Counted from the stretch's first letter, positions 10,490 through 20,766 are shown. The stretch is 24,000 nucleotides of DNA from Antedon mediterranea (GCF_964355755.1 NC_092679.1:21857432-21881431); one strand, 5' to 3'. Program-made: numbers and translations. The notes: generated by a model from the letters alone, not told the origin.

Positions 10490-10526
10490 CTAGATGGTAC
10501 GCGAGCGAAGCGAGCGTACCATCTAG
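10490..10526. repeat. Perfect inverted repeat, 13-bp arms
   Basis: CTAGATGGTACGC (10490-10502) and its exact reverse complement GCGTACCATCTAG (10514-10526) flank an 11-nt spacer GAGCGAAGCGA. It is a CG-containing island in AT-rich sequence. It could be a hairpin, a protein-binding palindrome or the end structure of a small repeat. Confidence 0.85.
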
Positions 10527-10715
10527 TATATTAAAGTACTGTAGTATTAACTCATTGAATAAATTAAATAATTACCTCAAGTAGATACCTTATTGTTGTA
10601 GGGATTCAATCTTTATTAACAACATTCTAATTAGCATATAAATTATATTCTAGCCATCAAAATGAATTAAGTATAATTACCAATGCATAATATGTTTACC
10701 TCTGAACAAGATACA

Positions 10716-10905
10716 GTTAAACCCTCCTCAAATATTCAGGAGACACTTTACAGTTAAAGTGAAATAAAATGAAGAGAAATGTATTATGCTTTTAACACTA
10801 GCCCAAACCCTATTCAGAGGAAACTCCTATTCAGAGGACACCTCTATGAAGGAGGGCCAGGGCCGTAGCTACCAGTCACAACTTATTCATAGAGGTCTTT
10901 GACAA
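10716..10905 (-). repeat. Dispersed repeat R2, copy 3 (reverse orientation)
   Basis: CCTATTCAGAGGACACCTCT and CCTCAAATATTCAGGAGACA are reverse-strand versions of the phrases at 4855-4992. Related scraps continue to about 11000 (CTTGAATAGAGATTG at 10914). Confidence 0.45.
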
Positions 10906-11086
10906 CCCAGTGGCTTGAATAGAGATTGTTCACTTTCTTGCGAAAACCAGACCACTTTATTTCTAGTGGCTACATCACTAGGGACCCTCCTATTAAAAGG
11001 ATTCTTTCTTGGGTAATGAAAGTATCTGCTTAGTTTTAGTCTACTGTCTTCATTTCAGAAAACTAACAAAATTACCATAATAATTT

Positions 11087-11197
11087 ATCAGTGTATCCTA
11101 TGAGTGGATGACTTAAGTTGGTCATATGCAGTACCGTTTTTATTTTACAATCATTCGGTAAAATACCTCCCAGGAAAAAAAAAAATTCAATTTAACC
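11087..11197 (-). repeat. Dispersed repeat R1, copy 2
   Basis: Reverse-strand counterpart of 522-655; shared blocks are listed there. Confidence 0.6.
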
Positions 11198-12059
11198 ACG
11201 CTTATTATTACCTTAATAAAGACAGAGTTCGCATTTCTGAAAAATTATAGGGGTTTTCCTCTCGTCGTGTAGGTGGAGATATTAACCTAACTTAATATAA
11301 AACATACTGGTCAGTACCATACCGCTGACTTGTAAATAAGATTAGATGAAATCCAATTTTACACATTTACACAGGAAATATATTTTCTATTTATATCTTT
11401 CTGGAATTAATTCATGGCGTAAAAACAGATTTTATTGTTGGCTATATCACCAATTAAGACAGCGCAGAGAGAGAGAATTAAAAAAATTCAACGGCAGCTC
11501 TTCGTTGAAGTTAATTATTGATGGCCATTTTATGCGCATACATTTGAAAATTAAAAACATTCAACTTATTTGTTATGCAACACATAAAGAGCATGAAACT
11601 CGTCATGTGTTACGCCGTGACATAATAGAAACTTGTCGAAATCATGTAATGCATTTTTCTTTAAGCTTCGTTTGTTTTACATTCTTCATCATGTGACAGC
11701 AATTTAATTAAAATATCAAAGGTTATTTTGGTGATATCTTTTGTGGGTGTCAAATTGAGTCTAGAAGTTGACTCATATATGGGAATATTAAACTTTAACA
11801 TTAGTAACACAGATCTCTTGTTAATACAGTATAAATGCATACGGCTTCATCAGACTGTAGTTTGAATAGACTAATATTATGTATAGGCTGCAGTGACTTT
11901 AAAAATACATTAATACTAGGGTTTGGCGTGTGATTGAGACGTAAAGTTGTAAATTCCAAGGCCAATGAGAATTTTAAAGGATGTAGTATCCAATGTTTGT
12001 AAATTACTATTGCACTGTCTCCACCTTTTAATGCATAGTTCCCTGTCGACCTACAGTAT

Positions 12060-12480
12060 CCATCAGTGGCATAAAGGCTTTGAGCACAGCTCACTTACTA
12101 AACCTAAGACCCCCAGGCTTACTAGGGCCTCTGAGCTGGGCCCAGAAGAAAAAACAGGGACATTAAACTATGTTGAAAAGGGCGAACAAGGACATAGGCC
12201 TCAAGCGTTGGAAGGGCACCTACAAGGGCACCTAGGGTCCATAAACCAGTGGCCCAGACCTCTGTGTTAAGGCACTGCTATCCATCTTATCTTCTGACAG
12301 ATGTCATTGATGGAAATCTATTCCTTCCAAATCTGCATGTCTGTAATTCCTTAGAGTCTGCATCCTTTTCCAGCAGATCAACATGTCATAGCTGATCTTA
12401 TAATTGATATTCTGCCATGGGTTGGTCTCCAGCTCAGACTCTGCCCTTCCATCGCACCTTTTGCAATATTCAGTCAAATT
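12060..12480. repeat. GC-richer unclassified block, possible retroelement remnant
   Basis: This block is distinctly richer in G and C than its surroundings (for example GGGCCTCTGAGCTGGGCCCA and GGGCACC repeated at about 12216 and 12228). No frame is open throughout. The minus strand has short Trp/Lys/Arg-rich stretches vaguely like a LINE C-terminus, but they are broken by stops and I cannot name a family. Confidence 0.25.
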
Positions 12481-12550
12481 TACTGTTACATATCGTTGCC
12501 CCTTGGTGACTTCAATTCAACAAAAACATTAGGTAATTGATTCTGAACAC

Positions 12551-12615
12551 TTATGACACCAATTATAATATGACCTTGCCTTATGATACGAAACCATAAC
12601 TCCATAGGTCTGAAC
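12551..12615 (+). repeat. Dispersed repeat R3, copy 2
   Basis: Same-orientation match to 5321-5385; see there. Confidence 0.45.
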
Positions 12616-12784
12616 AGGCCCTAAGTTATTTATATCAATTACCTATTTAAGTTACATCAAGTATAAGTAGGTAGGGTTATCTAAATTGTTTCTAAGATCA
12701 GATCAATATCATAAATGTAAGTGTCTGTCATTGTTTATGATAGATGATTTCAGTATGTTGGAATCAAGAGTAATGGAATTTGTT

Positions 12785-12992
12785 AAACCTCTGTCTACAC
12801 TATCAAACTGTGCCCAAACATTGTAGTGATATGCCCAAATATGGTAGTGATATGACATCATCATGTCTATTATAGGCACATCACATTTTTTGTCAGATAA
12901 ACTTTGATAGTGTACACAGAGCTTAAGCACTACCTTATTTGGGCACATCACATTTTATGGCACATAGAGTTTGATAGTGTAGACAGAGCTTT
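12785..12992. repeat. MITE family M2, about 208 bp
   Basis: Ends are inverted repeats: CTCTGTCTACACTATCAAAC at 12789 and GTTTGATAGTGTAGACAGAG ending near 12988, with a third, internal copy of the right end at 12903-12922 (TTTGATAGTGTACACAGAGC). The core contains a near-duplicated phrase, ATATGCCCAAATATGGTAGTGATATG. It has the size and structure of a MITE, possibly with a nested copy. It abuts M1 at 12993. Confidence 0.75.
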
Positions 12993-13326
12993 AGTTAAAG
13001 ATGTATTGTCCCCCTGAAAAAATAATTCTTAAAAATCTTTTTGTTGAATATTCCATTTTAATGTAACATAATAGTTATTCACTTTGACCAAAAATTGGAT
13101 TTACCTGAAAAAATGTAATTCAAAGCAAAAAATGGTCAAATTGGCTGCCAGCCAATGGATTTTTGGTTGAATTTAACCATTTATTTTGTCATTTTACAAG
13201 TGAAAACATTATTATTTTTTTCTATGGAACTGATTAATTTCATCAAAACTACAAAATAACATATTCAAAGTCTGATTTAATTAATCTTCATTTTTCATGT
13301 TTTTGGGGGACAATACATCTTTAACT
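12993..13326. repeat. Complete MITE family M1, 334 bp with 22-bp perfect TIRs
   Basis: Left TIR 12993-13014 begins AGTTAAAGATGTATTG and ends in five C; right TIR 13305-13326 is its exact reverse complement. TTT occurs on both outer sides, a possible 3-bp target duplication. It has no coding capacity, so it would need a transposase supplied elsewhere. Fragments of the family are at 821-880 and 14211-14262. Confidence 0.88.
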
Positions 13327-14210
13327 TTTATTAATCATTTTAACCAATGTACCAAAACATAAGAATGTTTGTTTAATATCGCCATTTTGTCAAAATATTT
13401 ATTTTTATAACAAAAAAGGTACATTTAAAAAAATTAAATATTGCTAATTAATGTCATTCTACAAGTAAAGCCTTCTTCTTTCAAAATATGACACATAAAT
13501 ATTTTTCATGCTACATTCTTATGCATTATCCATCTCAAATTGAAATTGTCCGCATAAAATATGCTGTCAAATAAATTGAATGACATCAGCTGTTAAGGTT
13601 TACCATGTTCCACCGAAAACTCTCTACTGTATATAAAAAATATTTATTTATGTAAAGCATAATTCTGACATTGTTATTTATTTCTGGAAAAAAAATTATG
13701 AGAGATCGTAACGTGTAAAGGAAGGCGTCAATGCTAGTTTTCATTTACAGCTTGAATGATTTTTCTTTTTTCTCACCTGCTATAACCTTAGGCGTACACT
13801 TAGAAAACTGTCAACAATTTCTATGATGACATTTTAGTAAATAAGCTTGCCGATTAGTGATAATAATCTGGCAGCTTTATTCTTAAATGTCAGTCTTGTT
13901 ATTTATGCCACCTTTGAAGTGAAGGCTCAAGTGTTTGTTATGATATGTTAGTTGATTAGGTTTCGTCCACAAGATCAATTTAAGTAAAATCAACAACGAT
14001 GCGGTTATCTGATTAAATAAAGATCGGATATGTCTTTGTGTAATTATGTTTAATGTTGATGATTAAATAATTCTATCATAGGTTTTGGACATTTTATTTG
14101 GTCATGTGGCTGGGACTTTTTTGTACAAATCAAATTGCCTGGGGAGGTTGAGTGGTGGAGATTTTTTTTTTCTAATGCCAAATAGTTTGCCCACCAGTGT
14201 CTGACCAAGA

Positions 14211-14262
14211 GGTTAAAGATGTATTATCCCCTAAAAACATGAAAAATGAATAGAAGATTAAT
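14211..14262 (-). repeat. Fragment of MITE family M1
   Basis: GTTAAAGATGTATTATCCCC followed by TAAAAACATGAAAAATGAA matches the reverse complement of the right end of 12993-13326. It lies about 280 nt upstream of the SLEST exon. Confidence 0.75.
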
Positions 14263-14545
14263 AAAAAAAAAATAGAATAATTTTGACACGATCCCTTATG
14301 TACATATGTCAAATTGTCAATATTGTCAGCAAAAAAACATGGTAATATAACCGATACAAATTGAAATATATAATGCAAGATATAAAAATATATTTTATTC
14401 ATCATTATTTAATATGAACTATAATTTAATATTTTGATGTGAAATCTGTTTATTGATAATAATAATAATTTCATATTGTGAATATTGAAATAATAAATTA
14501 TTTGATGATTATACTAAAAAAAATATTTTTCTTGCCTTTTTACAG

Positions 14546-14587
14546 TCTCTGGAAAGCACACGACGTATGCTCACACTTGTGGAAGAG
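14546..14587 (+). CDS. SNAP25: SNAP-25 exon SLESTRRMLTLVEE (start of Qb SNARE helix)
   Basis: This 42-nt exon encodes SLESTRRMLTLVEE. It is preceded by a pyrimidine-rich tract and a TTTTTACAG acceptor and followed by a GAG|GTATGT donor, with phase 0 at both ends. The sequence is almost identical to the SNAP-25 signature at vertebrate residues 25-38 (SLESTRRMLQLVEE), the N-terminal turns of the Qb SNARE helix that starts zippering with syntaxin and synaptobrevin. Length and both borders match vertebrate exon 3. It is the strongest single piece of evidence for the gene. Nothing in it is broken. Confidence 0.95.
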
Positions 14588-16827
14588 GTATGTTCTATCT
14601 GTCCTTTGATATTAGTTCTTGTCTTTTAGTCTTAACATTTTTTTTTAGTGCAGATTTACAGTAAAATCTCTATTATAAGATCACCACTGGTACTATATAT
14701 TCACATACCTGTATGGCATTTTATGCCCAGTATCATCGGCAAGTTCTATAATACAGTATCACATGTGTGTCACATTAATGCCTTTATTATGTTAAGCTTA
14801 TGATCTATGATACAGGCTTTACAAGTATAAGTAATATGTGACACTGTATCATAGAATTTGCTTTGATACTGTATAATATAGATACAGTACCGGGAATCTG
14901 CTAGAAGTTTTGCATCCCAAACAAATTCTACTATTTCTTTGTATTTTTGTTTATGATGTTTTTCAATGCAAATTAAATTAAAGATTCTTTTGTGGCTCTT
15001 TAAAAGAGTTTTTACTGTAAGCTATAAATAGATTTAGAAATAAAATGTTTGTGCTATAGATAAATCAATGGTTAATGTTTCATGTAGTCTTGTTAATGCC
15101 AATTGTTATTACAACATTAATTTCATTTTACTATTATACACTATAATTTATTATTATTAATAATAATTGGAACATTTCATTTTTTTTTATTTCATGATTA
15201 TTTACAACAAAAAAACTATTAAATATTATTATTTCACTGTAAAAATTTTTGATTTTTTTTTATATTTTTAAAAAATATATGGATAACTATCTTTTTTACT
15301 TCAAATGTTTTGAATTAACTACCTGACCTAAAACCAAGGTAAGATAGTGTGAAAGATACGAGAAATTGATTAAAACACTTTTTAAAATCTAGAGAGAAAA
15401 ATAAATAAATTATAAATGATATTAAAATTAACATAATAATAGTATTATTGTTCGATGTTTTATTAGTATAAATAACTTTGCAATAAACAAAAAGGTTCCA
15501 ATTAATAAAAAAAATTAATTAGAAATTTAATCAAAATAATTCAAAATGTTGAAGCATGGATTAAGAATATCATAAAACCAACAGAAAAAAAAAAGGTAAA
15601 TTGCTAATTTTGTTATTCCAATAAAATTGTTGCTCCTTTAAACTATCGGATGTAAAATTGTCTGTCGTGATTTAAGTCTTTCGTCACAGCATTTATGCAC
15701 GCTGAAAAATCTTAATTCCTTCCTAACAAGATGTATCCAGTACATATCAAACCTCCAATAATTTATCATATTTAAACACATGAGCACTTTATGTAAAGAT
15801 ACAAAGTTTGTGCAATTTTTTAAAATGTATTTATAACATCTAAGCATACCCAAAGTTTGTATGTTACATTCTAGTTTGAGCCTAGCTTACCCGGATAAAC
15901 CAACATACAGTAAGCCTATTATTCTCTAATGTTAAATTTAAAGAAAACAATCCTATTAATATTAATGGTTCAATCCACAAAATTCCAAAATTCTTGAATT
16001 TTAGATAATTACCCGGATAAACCAACATTTGCCTATTTTACTCTCTATATATATAAAGTTTAAATCCTTTAACAAACCCATCACAGTTATTGGTTCAATC
16101 TACAGAAATCCACAGAGGGAGAGCATCTCGTAAAATGAACATTCTTAAATTTTAACTCATTGAAAAAATAAACACTGTAATTTGCAGTCTGCAATTCAAA
16201 ACGAAATGCTCGACAGACCACCACATTAACTTTGGGAGTTCGCACACTTTGTTGTTGTATGCCTGGTTGAACTTCATTCCAAGGTGTCAAGAAAGATTTA
16301 CGTTAATTTTCACAAAGTCAAAATAGAATGAACGTATCGAAATTATGAATTTATAATGTCCACTTGTAATCAAAAACATTTGTGTCTTCGGTTTAAATAA
16401 TGTTAGTTATAAAATGGAAGTATATATTTCAACATTAAAATAAAATTTGAAATAAAACTGTGCTCTTTGATGCGTGAAGAAAACATTTGACGATTGTGAC
16501 TGACAGAAACTTATAAACTTATAATAAAATAAAATTCTAATATGGTCTATATTAAATATTTATTAATACAATAATTTATAACTATAATATTATTACAATT
16601 TTATTTCTAAATATATTTTATTAATTCATATTTAATGGACTGCAAAAAAGGATGTCTTAACTTAATGACATAATTAAGTATTAAAAATAAAATGCTAAAT
16701 TTTCGCTTAAAAATATTTAATTTAAATGATTTTTATATTTTATATGTTTGTTTTTATAAAATGTTATTATATAATGCTGTGTGGCTATACAATGTTATAA
16801 TGATGTGTGATGTTGTACAATGCTTAG
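14588..16827 (+). other. Intron between SLEST exon and exon 4a
   Basis: Runs from GTATGT (14588) to TTAG (16827). It contains the M4 repeat (14706-14905); the rest is AT-rich. ACCCGGATAAACCAACAT occurs twice (about 15889 and 16012), with GGTTCAATC(C/T)AC also repeated (about 15967 and 16092), a weak local duplication. No exon seen. Confidence 0.75.
14706..14905. repeat. Self-complementary repeat M4, copy 2
   Basis: The segment CAAGTTCTATAATACAGTAT...CACATGTGTGTCACATTA (14740-14778) is complementary to TAATATGTGACACTGTATCA.TAGAATTTG (14831-14860), giving a long imperfect hairpin. Related to 6471-6630. Confidence 0.6.
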
Positions 16828-16876
16828 AGCCAAGATGTTGGTATCAAGACACTTGTTATGCTGGATGAACAGGGAG
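16828..16876 (+). CDS. SNAP25: SNAP-25 exon 4a, SQDVGIKTLVMLDEQG (zero-layer exon, copy 1)
   Basis: This 49-nt exon, phase 0 to 1, encodes SQDVGIKTLVMLDEQG plus the first base of the next codon. It matches vertebrate SNAP-25 residues 39-54 (SKDAGIRTLVMLDEQG) and SNAP-23 (SQDAGIK...MLDEQ). The Gln in DEQG corresponds to Q53, the ionic zero-layer residue of the Qb helix. The donor GAG|GTAAGA is strong. The acceptor AATGCTTAG|AGC has a poor pyrimidine tract, with purine- and TGTG-rich sequence just upstream (TGATGTGTGATG), so recognition of this exon may depend on regulation. A second version of the exon lies 3.9 kb downstream at 20767. Confidence 0.95.
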
Positions 16877-16947
16877 GTAAGAAAGGGAGTCAGCTCAATA
16901 AATGAAAGCTGCCAATTGTCAATCAATGACTAAATCACTGCTTTGCC

Positions 16948-16966
16948 AACACTCATTGGTTGAAAG
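16948..16966 (+). promoter_or_regulatory. Intron element A, complementary to element B at 20660-20678
   Basis: The 19 bases AACACTCATTGGTTGAAAG begin 72 nt after the end of exon 4a. They are the exact reverse complement of 20660-20678, which lies just before exon 4b. In the pre-mRNA the two could form a 19-bp perfect stem enclosing about 3.7 kb. Paired intron elements control several known mutually exclusive exon clusters (arthropod Dscam, 14-3-3 zeta), and such a role here is inference. The alternative is two fragments of one interspersed repeat in opposite orientation. Confidence 0.55.
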
Positions 16967-17632
16967 TTTTATCATGTGTACATCCACCCTCTGGTATGAA
17001 AATTGTACTGTCCATCTTTTGTGCACAGCATTTTAATACTGTATTCAGATGGAAACCGTCGTTTCTTGTGAATGAATATGTAATATATTCATATTTTTGC
17101 CTATTAACTTTTCTTCATTTTCATGTTACTGTCTTCTCTGTGTTTGTGTATATTTTATACGGACTGTTTATGTTGTTTTGTAAATGTTTTTTTTTATATC
17201 TTTTACTACTATCTATCATCCAACCTCATTCCTCTATTTTCTTACTCAAAAAACACATTTTTTACACATTTTCATCATACACTATTTTATTTTCTATTAA
17301 AAATCTAATCTTTTTTCCATTTCTAATGATCAATAAATTTTGTTTTTTTAATAATAAAATTCCAAGATTTTTTTCCTTGCTTTAAAAAATATACACCAAA
17401 CCAGTGTTTTCCATACCATACAGGTTCATTCATATTCATTAAAAGAAGGACTTTCACAGTCCTGTTTTTATTTAATTCATTTAGGATGATAAAGAAAAAG
17501 TATGTATATTTTTTAATAATATCCAATGGGGATTGGTCGATGGGAATGCTTCTTTACGAGCATGAAAACTGAAACGCAAACGAAAACGCATTTTTTAGCA
17601 TGATGCATTGTCTTGCATTCCCTCGCAAACCT

Positions 17633-17645
17633 TGACCTCTGACCT
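17633..17645 (-). promoter_or_regulatory. DR1 nuclear-receptor-type motif
   Basis: TGACCTCTGACCT is, on the minus strand, two perfect AGGTCA half-sites separated by one base (DR1), the classic site for RXR heterodimers and HNF4-type receptors. It lies in a CG-richer stretch. Occupancy is unknown and a chance match is possible. Confidence 0.3.
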
Positions 17646-20488
17646 CCCATTCTGTCCATCCAACAGTATGTGCTTAATTAGATTGAGCAGAGTGAGGGTG
17701 GGGGAGTGGAGAAGGGTATCTGGATAGGAGGAAAAATTGTAACATATCTCTTATATTTTTGTTAAGAAAAGTTGTGGGTTTATGAATGTAATTTATTTAG
17801 TAGCCTCATTGGCTCTGTATTTAGTTTAGGAGTACAACATTGTCAGTGAGTTAAGAAATAGATAACAATGACATTGTGACACAGACACAGACACAGTATA
17901 TATACCCACAAATGTATTAAGACTATATAACCCTCTATGTTGAGGAATCAATTGATGTAGACACACCCATCCCTTCCTTTGTGGTAGATCAAATCCGACT
18001 AGTGAACAGTGTTCCTGGCAGCCCTCTCAAAAAATAAGCCAGTGCTTACAAATTGTCTCTAATTTCAACTATGACCCTTTGGGTAGTGCTTGGAGTGCGC
18101 GCTCCCACTTTTAAGACAGCAAACATTTAATTATGAACTAATTTTGGTATATATTTTAAATGTAGGAATATTATTTAATACTGTAATATGTTACAGTCCT
18201 GCAGTGCTTAGTGATCTATGTTGGGATCTACACTTACCTATTGTTCTGAAATTAAAAAGTCTAAATTAAAACCGCTTTACACTATACACATTATGATATA
18301 CCACAATCTTAATATTCCATGCCCAATTTAGCAAAATGCTTGAATGCTTGCATTTCTAGTGTAGTATTTTTGCATACCAAACAATCAATAAATTTTATTG
18401 GCTTGGTGTCAAGCAATTTCCTATAGCAATCTACCGAAGCATTATGGTTTTACAAGATGTGAAATCATTGTCAAAATTAACAATATTTCATTTCTTTTGT
18501 TAATTTTTAAGTTATTATAAAAATAGTATGAATTTTAATTGTTGTTTTATTTATAATATTTTATTAGGGATGTTGTTTATACAATAAACAATAAAAATTG
18601 ACTGTTTGAATTTTAATTATTAAATATTTTATTTATATATTTATTTTATTGAGAAAGTTATTGATTGTATTTTACTTAAGGTATAATTTAGCAAGAATAT
18701 AGTTAAGCACTGTAATGTATTTAACTGATAATATTTTATATAAATTATTATTATGTTTTGTAGAATGTGTTGTATTTGTTGATGTAGTCAGTTTTGAGTG
18801 GCATGTGCGTTTTATTCACAAGATTGTCAATAATATGTGATGTTTTTAAATTTACATATTTTAATATAAAATATTAATATTCGCTAGAATATCAATTATA
18901 ATAGTTTAAAATAATAAAATAAGAATAAAAATTACCATACTTTAATAATCAATGTTTGTCATTTTTCCGATGATAGACTTGAAATTGTAATCTTTTTTTA
19001 ATATTAAAAATTGTTCTATTTTTAAATTGATAGTGTTTAGTACTATTTTAACAATAATATGTTTTGTAAACAAGCCTAAAATATATTATTTGTACTCCTT
19101 TTTTACAAATATAATAATAATAATAACTACGGTATATATAATTTTTTTTTATAAATCCATCAATTTATTATGATTAATTTTGTATTACCATAAACAAAAC
19201 TCTTCCATATCGCTTGTGACATAACAACAAAAAATATAATCCTTTTCTAAGATACACTGTTAATAACATCTATCGCGCTATTTGTCGATATGCCACTATA
19301 CATTTACGGTTGAGTGAACAAGGAGTTCACATTTACATTGTACTGTAATCCATTTCAGTACATAATTATTCATATATGATTAAATTATATATGCATACCT
19401 AAAATTACATTTTTTTTATTTGGGTATCAATCCTGATATATAAATTAGAAGAAAAAAATAACTGCTGCTGTTTGAGTTGACCTTATTACAAACAAACACA
19501 AAACAACATATGCAAAAGATAAATTCAAAGGAAACTAATCAATTCCATATTCTGCTTTTTTTTTATTTTCTCGTATTATTTAAATAATTAATATGAATGG
19601 AATTATTATTAATTTATTTATACAGTACTTCCCTCCATACATGAGCATTATATTATATTTATATTAGGAAAACCTATTAAGAAATTTGTATCATATTACA
19701 AAAAGACCCACTATCAAATAGCTAAATTAATTAATAGTGTAAAAATAGTTTTTAGACATCACGATTGTTATTTGTTTTACGTGTTTTGTACAATTAGTTT
19801 TGTGTTTGATGTTTTTTTTTCGGCTATCAGTTTAAAATTAAATACGTCTTATTTTTAAGTAAATTTAGAAAATACATTATTTGGTTGTTTTAACACTTTG
19901 GATAAAAATTTTAATATGACAAAGAGAAAATAAAATATTAAAGTTTCATTATTAATATAATATTACCATTAACTTGAATTAGTATGTTTATAACGCTCGT
20001 TTTCTGGTTGTGTGCTTCAGAGAAAAATAATAGAGTTTATACTTAATTATACAAATGTTATTATTATTAAGGTATAACCACATATTTTGAAGTGAAAAAT
20101 GAAGAAGCTAGGCTGAAATGTGTGTGTAGAGAGAGATAGAGAGTATAGTTGCTAAAATACAGTACCCTTTTAAATTCTTCATTGTGTTAGGAAGGGGAAC
20201 TCACTCACCTCCTAACCCTTATTATTAGTACCATTAATTTGATTAAAGGCTAGATAAGATTTGTAATTAAGACTAAATACTAGGATTATTAAGGATTTAT
20301 TATTGGATTAAAATGCGATTTGCATAAAACTTACACCTGTGTTGATGTATGCAGATTTTCTTCCCTTTCATAATTATGCATTTTTTCATCTTCATTCCCG
20401 AAAATTAATTTTATTCATCCACGCATTTCCTTCATGTATTATAAGCATATCCTAGTTTCATTTGATTGTTTATTCTTCGTTTTATCCT

Positions 20489-20494
20489 TGCATG
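20489..20494 (+). promoter_or_regulatory. TGCATG motif, possible Rbfox site upstream of exon 4b
   Basis: TGCATG is the classic Rbfox binding hexamer in animal introns. A second copy is at 20696-20701. Both lie upstream of exon 4b (273 and 66 nt away); in the families studied, an upstream position usually represses the exon. Several TGCATG copies are expected by chance in 24 kb, so the evidence is the local pairing only. Confidence 0.25.
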
Positions 20495-20659
20495 TATTAT
20501 TTCATGTTTTTGTTTAAAATCACTCCTTTGAAATGTTGGTTTTCAGTTTAAAATTATTAAAACATTTATGAATTACAATCCCCTTTGTTTGCTTATAAAA
20601 AACGTTGTTAATAGTCTGAATTAGACATTTTCTACTATGGGGGTGTGATTACGTTTGTT

Positions 20660-20678
20660 CTTTCAACCAATGAGTGTT
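20660..20678 (+). promoter_or_regulatory. Intron element B, complementary to element A at 16948-16966
   Basis: The 19 bases CTTTCAACCAATGAGTGTT end 88 nt before exon 4b and are perfectly complementary to the element after exon 4a. A TGCATG (Rbfox-type) motif follows at 20696-20701, between this element and the exon. The position close to the branch point and acceptor of 4b would suit a structure that hides or presents that splice site. Not tested. Confidence 0.55.
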
Positions 20679-20695
20679 TTATTTGCCATTATGAA

Positions 20696-20701
20696 TGCAT
20701 G
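20696..20701 (+). promoter_or_regulatory. TGCATG motif, possible Rbfox site next to exon 4b
   Basis: Second TGCATG within 300 nt upstream of exon 4b, sitting 17 nt after the 19-nt complementary element. See the partner copy at 20489 for the caveat about chance. Confidence 0.28.
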
Positions 20702-20766
20702 TTCATTACCACGTTTGACATTTTCTTTTCTCTTCGTTTCGTTTCACTTTTCATTGCATTTCATAG

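Larger units (their letters stand above)
3919..14545 (+). other. Intron 1 of the SNAP-25 gene (about 10.6 kb)
   Basis: Bounded by GT at 3919 and AG at 14544-14545, and filled with old repeats (listed separately). The stretches 4500-4850, 5400-6000, 6660-7280, 7350-8450 and 9900-10480 are AT-rich with nothing I recognise. No convincing extra SNAP-25 exon was found, though a very short one could be hidden. Confidence 0.7.
16877..20766 (+). other. Intron between exons 4a and 4b
   Basis: 3.9 kb from GTAAGA to CATAG. Holds the two complementary elements (16948-16966, 20660-20678), two TGCATG motifs near 4b and a DR1-like motif at 17633. A less AT-rich stretch with no recognised feature lies at 17860-18125. 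From 18130 to 20400 it is extremely AT-rich. I found no third copy of the exon. Confidence 0.75.

Noticed and set aside
11346-11696. 116-codon plus-strand ORF
   Set aside because: No family resemblance, no splice context, lies in intron 1 in AT-rich DNA. The Arg/Glu patch QRRERELKK is not enough to call a gene.
11965-12270. 101-codon plus-strand ORF in the GC-richer block
   Set aside because: Open only because the block is GC-richer; the opposite strand is equally uninformative and the overlapping minus-strand ORF at 11801-12094 has no support either.
12709-12951. 80-codon minus-strand ORF
   Set aside because: Runs through the M2 MITE; the repeated YHYHIWAYHYNVWA is just the repeated CCAAATATGGTAGTG phrase.
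16960-17385. 141-codon plus-strand ORF, the longest in the window
   Set aside because: Phe/Leu/Tyr-rich low-complexity translation of T-rich DNA inside the 4a-4b intron, with no recognisable domain or codon pattern; it also overlaps the complementary element after exon 4a.
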